DNA of 14,658 nt, taken from contig CAZMEV010000081.1 of assembly GCA_964565375.1 (NCBI GenBank), forward strand, positions 1 to 14,658. The letters are read 5' to 3'. Under the pieces are notes generated by a model. That model was given only the letters and a program-made list of their open reading frames with translations, ran no database searches and was not told where the DNA came from. The stretch comes from SLAN01 sp964565375 (GTDB taxonomy: Bacteria > Spirochaetota > Spirochaetia > DSM-27196 > SKKC01). The position numbers and the translations under genes were made by a program. Shown piece after piece: positions 6,438-12,400 of this stretch; position 1 is the first letter of the stretch, and the number at the start of each line of letters is the position of its first letter.

Positions 6438-7387
6438 GCAGCGAGGCAACGGCGGTAACAAGTATCAGCAGGGAGGCAACGGCGCTACGATACGTACAGG
6501 CATTTGAGCGCAGGGCAGCGGACTCACCCTTTATCGGGTGGATCTACAGCAGGCTCTTTTATCGCGGTATGATCGCGCGCGAGTGTTCTCTTGCCTGCCT
6601 TAAGCCTGGCGACCGGGTTGTACAGATCGGCTGCGGGCCGTTTCCCATGACCGCAATTGAGCTTGCCCGCCGCGGCTGTAACGTTACCGCCGTCGACCGT
6701 GATGAGCGGGCTCTCACGCGAGCGAAGCGCGTGGTCCGTCGCATGGTAGCCGCGGGTGGAACCGAGGCGGAGGCAGCTTCGCGCATACGATTTGTGTGCC
6801 GGGATGCCCGGGCGTTCGACTACGGCGGTTTTCGCGCGGTAATTATCGCACTGCACGTGCAGCCGAAGGATGCCGTTCTCGCACGTATCGCCGAAACGAG
6901 TAACACTGCCACTCGCGTTGTCTATCGCAATCCACGGTCACTGCTTCGCGCTGCTTATCAGACCGTGCGTCCGTCGGACGGAGGCTGTCCGGAGTGCACG
7001 AAATGCCACCCGGTATCGTTCGGGAAAGCGCTCGTCATGTTTGAAACAGGCGTCATGGCTGAGAGGGGACAGCGTACCGTGGGGCAACCAATAGCGCCTG
7101 AAGCATCCGGCTGTGACAGCTGCAGCATTGACTGCAGCCCGTGTACCCTGTGTGAACTTTCTCCTCGTCAGTGCGTTCGAATTGCCGCCGCCCCGCATAT
7201 TCCATCCCTGGCGGCGTTAGGAGTTCGCCCGGGAAAGGAATGCCGCTTCGTTGCCCGCCAGCCGTTCGGAGGCCCGGTTATCTGTTCGGTCGGTGGTCGG
7301 CAGGTTGCGATCGAGCGTGATATCGCCCGCAGGATACAGGTCGAACGCGACCACAGCGAATCGACCCGGCCCGCGGTTCCTCTCTGA
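6434..7387 (+). CDS. Nicotianamine-synthase-like methyltransferase fused to Cys-rich segment and FeoA domain
   Basis: The protein has 317 residues and three parts. Residues about 60-178 form a Rossmann SAM-binding fold with VVQIGCGPFPMTAIELARR (62-80) and the acidic VDRD (87-90). The G.GP.P.TAI.LA signature, and the later VVYRNPRSLLRAAY (162-175), resemble nicotianamine synthases, which join aminobutyrate units taken from SAM to make metal chelators. Next comes a Cys-rich stretch: C185, C188, C191, then C227, C230, C234, C237, C240 and C247, a pattern able to hold zinc or Fe-S. Residues about 238-304 match FeoA, an SH3-like partner of FeoB (CELSPRQCVRI, LAALGVRPG, FGGPVICSVGGRQVAIERDIARRI). 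AGGAG (6421-6425) is 8 nt from the ATG. It lies immediately upstream of feoB with no separate feoA. The FeoA call is strong; the methyltransferase reaction is inferred and a plain methyltransferase is possible. Confidence 0.75.
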   Translation: MSSEATAVTSISREATALRYVQAFERRAADSPFIGWIYSRLFYRGMIARECSLACLKPGDRVVQIGCGPFPMTAIELARRGCNVTAVDRDERALTRAKRVVRRMVAAGGTEAEAASRIRFVCRDARAFDYGGFRAVIIALHVQPKDAVLARIAETSNTATRVVYRNPRSLLRAAYQTVRPSDGGCPECTKCHPVSFGKALVMFETGVMAERGQRTVGQPIAPEASGCDSCSIDCSPCTLCELSPRQCVRIAAAPHIPSLAALGVRPGKECRFVARQPFGGPVICSVGGRQVAIERDIARRIQVERDHSESTRPAVPL

Positions 7388-7395
7388 GGCCGGAT

Positions 7396-9594
7396 ATGCA
7401 CTGTCATTCGGTTCCCGCTGTCTCATCGGATGGGCGCGTGGAGGTTCTTCTCCTCGGGCCTCCGAATGTCGGAAAGAGCGTCATATTTAACCGACTCACC
7501 GGGCTTTCGGTTTCGGCGGCGAACTACGCCGGTACAACCGTGGAGCTCGCCGGGGGCGAAGGGATTATCGCGGATCACAGGATTCATCTCATAGACCTGC
7601 CCGGCACGTACACGCTTTCGGCTATGAACGAGGCCGAACAGGTGGCTACCGACATGCTCGATCGTACCGACGGCATGGTCGTCGCGGTCGCTGACGCGGT
7701 ACATCTTGAAAGCAGCGTATATCTGCTGCTGCAGGTGCTCGAGCGTGGGTGTCCCACCATGGTCGTTGTAAACCGCGTTGATATCGCGGCGAGCAAAGGC
7801 CGGTCGGTGGACACATCGGCACTGTCTGCCGAGCTCGGGGTGCCGGTGGTGGAAACCATCGCGGTCACAGGTGACGGCTTTGAACAGCTCGAATATGTGC
7901 TCGCAGGCCTTCTCGAGTCCGGAGAAGCCGGTGGCTTTGAACGCAACGAAGGGGAGGGCGAAGGCGCCGGACTGCAGGGGGCAACTGCCGGCAAGCGGGC
8001 GACAACTGGCGGACCGACGGCGCCAGGCGACCGGAAGGCTTCAGGCCATCGAAGTGCGCCAGGCGACCGGAAGGCGACCGGCGGGGGCAATGCAACGCAG
8101 TACGGCGATTCCCTGGACTCGGGGCCGACAGCGGCTGACAACGAGCGCTGGCGTCGCGCCGCCGAGATTGCTGAGCTTGTAACGAGGCCGCCTGACGCCG
8201 GTGGCGGTCGTGAGGTCGCGAGCGATGCTCCCGAGGTTGCAGCCGACGGGCATGAGGTCGCAGACGGGGACCGCGGAGGTGCCGGCGCGGCTCATGGCGG
8301 CTCCGCAGGCCCTGGCACCGGCCACAGCGGAACCGGAGACGGTACTATCAGCCCCCGCCCGGGCAGTACCGTCCGGATCGGCGGCAGCGCCCCCGCCGGC
8401 AGGCCCCCACACCTCCGTGGCCGCAGCAATCGGTCGGTGCCGATTGCCGGGAAGCCGCCGCGCAGGGGTGTGCGGCTGGCTCGCTTCGACAGCGAAGCGC
8501 TTGTGCGCCCCTGGCCGGGGCTTCTTATCGCGGCTGCCGTACTGGCTGGGGCATTCGGACTTATCGTCGGACTGGGTATGGGGGTCCGGCAGATAGTGCT
8601 TCTGCCGCTGGCCCGTGAGGGACTTTTTCCGTTCATAGAACGCGGTGTCTCAAGCCTGGTGCCGGCCGGCGTGTTCCGGGGTATTCTCATCGGTGAATAC
8701 GGGTTTCTTATAAAAGGAATCGAGTGGCCGTTTACCCTCGTACTGCCGTATGTACTTTCGTTTTACGTGGCAATGAGTCTTCTGGAGGACTCCGGCTACC
8801 TGCCGCGGCTTGCGGTTCTTCTCGACGGGGTGTTTTCGAAGATCGGGCTTCGTGGGTCGCACAGCATATCGCTACTTCTCGGGTATGGATGTGCGATTCC
8901 CGGAATCCTTTCGGCCCGCGCGATGGGCTCAAAGAAGGAGCGCCTGATTGTCGCCTCACTTATCTCGCTTGCAATTCCGTGTATATCGCAGATCGGTGCG
9001 CTCTTTGCGCTTCTTGCAGAGGCATCGCTGTGGCTCGTGGTCGCGTTGTTTGCGTTCTCCTTCGTGGTAATGTTCGTTGCCGGTGTTATTATGGACCGGC
9101 TGATTCCGGGAGAGCGGTCTCAGCTTGTCTATGAGCTGCCGGAACTGCTCGTGCCGCATGCAGGAATTCTCGGCAAGAAAATGCTTGTGCGCGTGCGCCA
9201 CTATCTCTACGACGGGGCGCTTCCCATGATCGGGGCGGTGGCTGTTGCGGCAGTTCTTTATGAAACCGGTGCCCTTGCCCGCATCGGCGAGGTACTCGCA
9301 CCGCTTGTCACCGGACTGCTGCGGCTGCCGCAGGAAGCCTCCGCGCCGCTTATTCTCGGAGTTGTCAGGCGTGAGCTCACCGTCCTTCCGCTTCTTGAAA
9401 TGGACCTCTCCGCGCTTCAGCTTTTCACCGGTGCGGTGGTGGGGCTTTTCTACGTACCCTGCATCGCGGTTGTAGCCACGCTTGCCCGCGAATTCGGTAT
9501 GCGTGTGGCGTTGTTTCTGCTTCTTCTCACCAGCGGGGCCGCCTTTATATTCGGCGGCCTGTTTGCATGGGGCGGGGCGCTTCTGGGGATGTAG
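7396..9594 (+). CDS. feoB: FeoB ferrous iron transporter with large low-complexity insertions
   Basis: This 732-residue inner-membrane Fe(II) transporter has an N-terminal GTPase: G1 GPPNVGKS (21-28), G2 YAGTT (44-48), G3 DLPG (67-70) and G4 NRVD (126-129). The membrane core (about 373-732) has LLEDSGYLPRLAVLLD (462-477), GYGCAIPGILSARAM (496-510) with the conserved Cys499, and a second Gate-like half (595-725). The usual helix after the G domain survives as ADNERWRRAAEIAELV (247-262). It is flanked by Gly/Ala/Pro/Arg-rich insertions at about 176-246 and 264-365, which roughly double the linker, yet total length stays near normal. The TGAGG of the preceding stop (7385-7389) serves as ribosome site for the ATG, showing coupling to the FeoA fusion. 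Since FeoA is fused to the methyltransferase, these two proteins likely work as one Feo system. Confidence 0.92.
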   Translation: MHCHSVPAVSSDGRVEVLLLGPPNVGKSVIFNRLTGLSVSAANYAGTTVELAGGEGIIADHRIHLIDLPGTYTLSAMNEAEQVATDMLDRTDGMVVAVADAVHLESSVYLLLQVLERGCPTMVVVNRVDIAASKGRSVDTSALSAELGVPVVETIAVTGDGFEQLEYVLAGLLESGEAGGFERNEGEGEGAGLQGATAGKRATTGGPTAPGDRKASGHRSAPGDRKATGGGNATQYGDSLDSGPTAADNERWRRAAEIAELVTRPPDAGGGREVASDAPEVAADGHEVADGDRGGAGAAHGGSAGPGTGHSGTGDGTISPRPGSTVRIGGSAPAGRPPHLRGRSNRSVPIAGKPPRRGVRLARFDSEALVRPWPGLLIAAAVLAGAFGLIVGLGMGVRQIVLLPLAREGLFPFIERGVSSLVPAGVFRGILIGEYGFLIKGIEWPFTLVLPYVLSFYVAMSLLEDSGYLPRLAVLLDGVFSKIGLRGSHSISLLLGYGCAIPGILSARAMGSKKERLIVASLISLAIPCISQIGALFALLAEASLWLVVALFAFSFVVMFVAGVIMDRLIPGERSQLVYELPELLVPHAGILGKKMLVRVRHYLYDGALPMIGAVAVAAVLYETGALARIGEVLAPLVTGLLRLPQEASAPLILGVVRRELTVLPLLEMDLSALQLFTGAVVGLFYVPCIAVVATLAREFGMRVALFLLLLTSGAAFIFGGLFAWGGALLGM
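8020..8075 (+). repeat. 36-bp repeat inside the FeoB linker
   Basis: A 20-bp block beginning GCGCCAGGCGACCGG occurs at 8020-8039 and 8056-8075. The 36-bp period equals 12 codons and encodes APGDRKASGHRS followed by APGDRKATGGGN. It lies in the first low-complexity FeoB insertion, and the reading frame is preserved. Confidence 0.75.
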
Positions 9595-9600
9595 TGCGGT

Positions 9601-9618
9601 GGGTCCCGCATGGGATCC
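9601..9618 (+). terminator. Possible weak hairpin after feoB
   Basis: GGGTCCC-GCAT-GGGATCC forms a 7-bp stem with one G-U pair, 7 nt after the feoB stop. No T run follows, so it may be a weak or Rho-assisted terminator. The remaining 9619-9757 spacer holds a TACAAT (9730-9735) that could be a -10 for the permease gene, without a clear -35. Confidence 0.35.
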
Positions 9619-9757
9619 GGAGCGAGGCGTTGATTATATTGCCGCGCATTCAGCCCGTTATAACCCGCTGCAGACCCGGTAGGCACCCCTTCAGCCCTGC
9701 TTCATACCGTTTAAAATCCGTTCTCTGCATACAATTCCATGCCAAACTTGCGCCTCT

Positions 9758-11182
9758 ATGCTGAAACCGGAACGACTTCGTCGCGATATCGGACTGCCGG
9801 GCGCGGTTATTATCGGCCTTGGTTCAATACTCGGCACGGGGGTATTCGTAAGCATCGCGATCGCCGCCGAGATTGCCGGGCCCGCGATACTTCTGGCTGT
9901 GATTCTTGCCGGGGCGCTTGCAAGCTTTAACGGCTTTTCGAGCGCGGCCCTGGCTACGGCCCATCCGGTTTCCGGTGGCGCCTACGAGTACGGGTATACG
10001 TTCGTGACGCCGGCTGTGGGATTCACCGCCGGCTGGATGTTCCTGATTGCCAAGGGGGCTAGTGCGGCCACCGCCGCGCTGGGGTTCGCCGGATACCTGT
10101 GGAGCGCGATTGGCGCAGGCGCTGCCGGGAACGCGGCGGGAGCTGCCGGGACTGCCGCGGGAGCTGCCGGGACTGCCACGGGCGCCGCCGGAAATACCGC
10201 GGGAGCTGCCGGGGACGCCGGCGCCAATGGCGGGCTGTCGGCACTCGCCGCCTCCGCAGCCGAAGGCACGGCGGTGCCCGTAATAACTGCCGTGCTTCTC
10301 GTTCTCCTTCTGACCGTGCTTGTCGCGGCGGGGGTCCGGCGGTCGAACCGGGTCAACGGCGCGATCGTCGGGGTGACGGTTGCCTCGCTTCTTTTTTTCG
10401 TGGTGAGCGGTTTCTCCTCGGCTGTCGAAACCGCGCCTGCGGCCTTCGAGTCATTTATGCCTTCAGGCGGAATATCGGCATTGCTGCATGCGACAGCGCT
10501 CGCCTTCGTTGCGTTCACCGGCTACGGCCGCGTAGCGACACTGGGTGAGGAGGTCAAAAACCCCGGAAAGACCGTTCCGCGTGCTGTTGTGGCCACCCTC
10601 ATCGTCACGGTGCTGATATATGCACTGGTCGCATTCACCGGATTCGCCGCAATTCCGCAGGCGGATATTCCGCCGACAGACGGCGCGTTTGCACCGCTTG
10701 CGCTGCGGGCGGAGGCGTTCGCCGGGCCTGTCGGACTTGCGGTTCTGACCGTCGGTGCTATTGCGGCGATGGCGGGCGTGCTTCTGAACCTGATTCTCGG
10801 ACTTTCCCGCGTCGTGCTTGCTATGGGCAGGCGAAGCGATCTGCCGGGCTTTTTCGCGGCGCTCGACCGGAAGGGACAGACCCCGATACGCGCGGTATGG
10901 CTTGTCGGCGCGGGAGTGGCTGCGCTCGCGCTCATCGGCGATGTGCGCACGACCTGGTCGTTCAGCGCGTTTACGGTGCTCGTCTATTATGCCATCACCA
11001 ACCTTGCTGCCCTTCGCATTCCGCGCGCGAGGCGGATTATTCCCCGCTGGGTTTCGGCCTGCGGGCTGGTCGGCTGTCTTATTCCGGCGTTTTTCGTCGA
11101 GCCGTTCGTCTGGCTCTCGGGGCTTGCCCTGATTGCCGCCGGTCTCGCCTGGCATACGCTTGCCCGACGGGGCGCCGGCTGA
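9758..11182 (+). CDS. APC-family amino-acid permease
   Basis: This 474-residue protein has about twelve membrane segments. Family marks are the first-helix unwinding motif GLGSILGTGVF (20-30), the SGGAYEYGY region (72-80) before helix 3, and EEVKNPGKTVPRA (264-276) after helix 6. APC proteins import amino acids or exchange amino acids and amines across the inner membrane; the substrate cannot be read from the sequence. Between helices 3 and 4 there is a Gly/Ala-rich insertion (about 118-172) built on five 7-residue repeats, which would form a flexible loop. No Shine-Dalgarno is obvious before the ATG. The start is chosen because KPERLRRDIGL and the first helix follow directly, as usual in the family. 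The next gene starts 76 bp downstream on the same strand. Confidence 0.85.
   Translation: MLKPERLRRDIGLPGAVIIGLGSILGTGVFVSIAIAAEIAGPAILLAVILAGALASFNGFSSAALATAHPVSGGAYEYGYTFVTPAVGFTAGWMFLIAKGASAATAALGFAGYLWSAIGAGAAGNAAGAAGTAAGAAGTATGAAGNTAGAAGDAGANGGLSALAASAAEGTAVPVITAVLLVLLLTVLVAAGVRRSNRVNGAIVGVTVASLLFFVVSGFSSAVETAPAAFESFMPSGGISALLHATALAFVAFTGYGRVATLGEEVKNPGKTVPRAVVATLIVTVLIYALVAFTGFAAIPQADIPPTDGAFAPLALRAEAFAGPVGLAVLTVGAIAAMAGVLLNLILGLSRVVLAMGRRSDLPGFFAALDRKGQTPIRAVWLVGAGVAALALIGDVRTTWSFSAFTVLVYYAITNLAALRIPRARRIIPRWVSACGLVGCLIPAFFVEPFVWLSGLALIAAGLAWHTLARRGAG
10121..10225 (+). repeat. Five-unit 21-bp tandem repeat in the permease gene
   Basis: Units start at 10121, 10142, 10163, 10184 and 10205. 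Most begin GCTGCCGGGA, and units 1, 2 and 4 end GCGGGA. The encoded heptads run AAGNAAG, AAGTAAG, AAGTATG, AAGNTAG, AAGDAGA. Units 2 and 3 are the most similar, consistent with recent duplication. The frame is preserved. Confidence 0.85.
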
Positions 11183-11258
11183 CAATGCGGAAACGGCGCG
11201 AGCGGATGGAGATGTCTGTGACGGTGAAGGCGGAAACGGAGGTGAACAGGAGGACCCG

Positions 11259-12071
11259 GTGCAGAAGCGATTCACACCATTGAAGCCGGTCGTTATCCGG
11301 CCGGAGGACTGCACGCCGGATTTGAAGCGCCGGATTGTCGCGGGCCTTCCGTTCTTTGCCGGTCTGGGTGCCGATGCCATAGATTCGGTTATGCCGTATT
11401 TCCGGGAAACGGGCGCGGATGCCGGATCACGGATTATTTGTGAGGCGGATGTTTCGGCAGGCGCCGCAGACTCGGATGATATCGAGCAGCGTGCCGCAGG
11501 CAGCGCCGCCTTGGAAAACGAGCGACGCGCCGGGAGCGAAGACAAACCCGCACTGTACGTCGTCGCGGCGGGCCTGGTGAAGCTTTCGCGAGTCGACTAC
11601 GAAGGCCGTACAGTCGTGCTCGATTTCCTGGTAACCGGCGAGACGTTCGGTCCGCTCGCCGGCGCAGCTCCCGGGGATACGGCGAGCGCACATACCGACG
11701 GTTGCGTATTCGCCGTTACAACCGCGGATATGAACCGGCTATTCGCTGCGTATCCCTCGGCCGCTACGCGGCTGCTCGAGCAGACCGCCGCGCGGGTCGC
11801 GGCGCTTCACGAACGGCTGCATCTGCTGTCGGTAGGCAGCGTTCGCGACCGGATCGTGGCGGCCCTCCGAAGTCTTTCCGAAAAGGCGGGCGAACCCCGG
11901 GGCGAGGACATGCTCCTTCAGATTCCGCTTACCCGCGAAGACCTTGCCTCCATGGCCGGTACGACGCCGGAAAGTGCAAGCCGGGAAATCAGCCGGCTCG
12001 ATCGGGAAGGGTATATCGCCGCAGGTCGCCGCTGGATTTCGCTTCGTCCCGACTTTTTTGCACTCGATTGA
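11259..12071 (+). CDS. Crp/Fnr-family transcriptional regulator (GTG start)
   Basis: GTG at 11259 follows AGGAGG (11248-11253) at 5 nt, the best ribosome site in the window. An earlier ATG at 11133 would overlap the permease gene and add 42 low-complexity residues, so it was rejected. The 270-residue product has a cyclic-nucleotide-binding-like beta roll (about 30-160; LYVVAAGLVKLSR...GETFG), a dimer helix (about 165-195) and a winged HTH (224-253; LTREDLASMAGTTPESASREISRL). The recognition helix keeps the E-x-x-S-R pattern (E238, S241, R242) of the Fnr/Crp group. The cAMP-binding Arg-x-Ala after GETFG is absent and the three Cys (18, 61, 149) do not form an Fnr iron-sulfur pattern, so the signal is unknown. 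Residues 65-96 are a low-complexity insertion between beta strands. It may control the permease, the following metal-efflux genes, or both. Confidence 0.82.
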   Translation: MQKRFTPLKPVVIRPEDCTPDLKRRIVAGLPFFAGLGADAIDSVMPYFRETGADAGSRIICEADVSAGAADSDDIEQRAAGSAALENERRAGSEDKPALYVVAAGLVKLSRVDYEGRTVVLDFLVTGETFGPLAGAAPGDTASAHTDGCVFAVTTADMNRLFAAYPSAATRLLEQTAARVAALHERLHLLSVGSVRDRIVAALRSLSEKAGEPRGEDMLLQIPLTREDLASMAGTTPESASREISRLDREGYIAAGRRWISLRPDFFALD

Positions 12072-12099
12072 CGCAGATCATGGTTTGAACCCGCCGTTT

Positions 12100-12116
12100 G
12101 CCCGCATCGTACGGGC
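12100..12116. other. Short inverted repeat in the spacer between the regulator and the metallochaperone
   Basis: GCCCG-N7-CGGGC, followed by TAACA, lies 28 bp after the regulator stop. It could be a weak terminator or part of a control site for the chaperone gene. The stem is only 5 bp and there is no T run. Confidence 0.25.
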
Positions 12117-12128
12117 TAACATCAACCT

Positions 12129-12152
12129 GAAATCCAATGAAACGTGGATTTC
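12129..12152. promoter_or_regulatory. Inverted repeat GAAATCC-N10-GGATTTC upstream of the HMA chaperone gene
   Basis: Perfect 7-bp arms at 12129-12135 and 12146-12152 end 21 nt before the ATG. Position and symmetry suit an operator for a metal sensor or the adjacent Crp-like regulator, but a hairpin in the 5' leader is equally possible. A TATACG resembling a -10 follows at 12157-12162. Confidence 0.4.
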
Positions 12153-12173
12153 GGCATATACGGGAGAAATACC

Positions 12174-12389
12174 ATGAATACCACGCTACGAAGTAAAGAT
12201 CTGAGCTGCCCGAGCTGCATCGCGAAGATCGAGTCGGGACTCCGGAAACTTGAAGGCGTTAATGAAGTGGCAGTCCACTTCAATTCGGGCCGGATCGAAG
12301 TGGCGCACGATGAGTCGAAGGTGGATGTCGGGCGCCTGCAGCAGGTCATTCGGGATCTCGGATACGAGACAAGCGAATCACCGTTCTGA
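12174..12389 (+). CDS. Heavy-metal-associated (HMA) domain metallochaperone, CopZ-like
   Basis: This 71-residue protein is a single HMA fold: metal site LSCPSC (C12 and C15), then IAKIESGLRKLEGVNEVAVHF and the closing GRLQQVIRDLGYE. HMA proteins carry Cu(I) or Zn/Cd to membrane ATPases in the cytoplasm. The ATG at 12174 has GGGAG (12162-12166) 7 nt upstream and gives the usual short N-terminus; an in-frame ATG at 12144 would run through the inverted repeat and was rejected. The next gene, a P-type ATPase without an HMA domain, begins 11 bp downstream with its ribosome site on this stop (TGAGG). The pair therefore looks like a chaperone and its pump, or a split version of the common HMA-ATPase fusion. 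The metal cannot be named: CPSC is not diagnostic. Confidence 0.88.
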   Translation: MNTTLRSKDLSCPSCIAKIESGLRKLEGVNEVAVHFNSGRIEVAHDESKVDVGRLQQVIRDLGYETSESPF

Positions 12390-12400
12390 GGTTTTCCGAT

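Noticed and set aside
9630..9664. Promoter TTGATT...TATAAC for the permease, with TTGAT as an Fnr half-site
   Set aside because: The spacing of about 23 bp is too long for a standard promoter and no ATCAA partner half-site is present.
11133..11258. ATG start at 11133 for the Crp/Fnr-type regulator
   Set aside because: It would overlap the permease by 50 bp and add low-complexity sequence, while GTG at 11259 has a strong AGGAGG at ideal spacing.
10463..11545. 360-codon open frame on the reverse strand
   Set aside because: It lies opposite the well-supported permease and regulator genes, has biased Arg/Ser/Pro composition and no recognisable domain; it is a GC-rich shadow.
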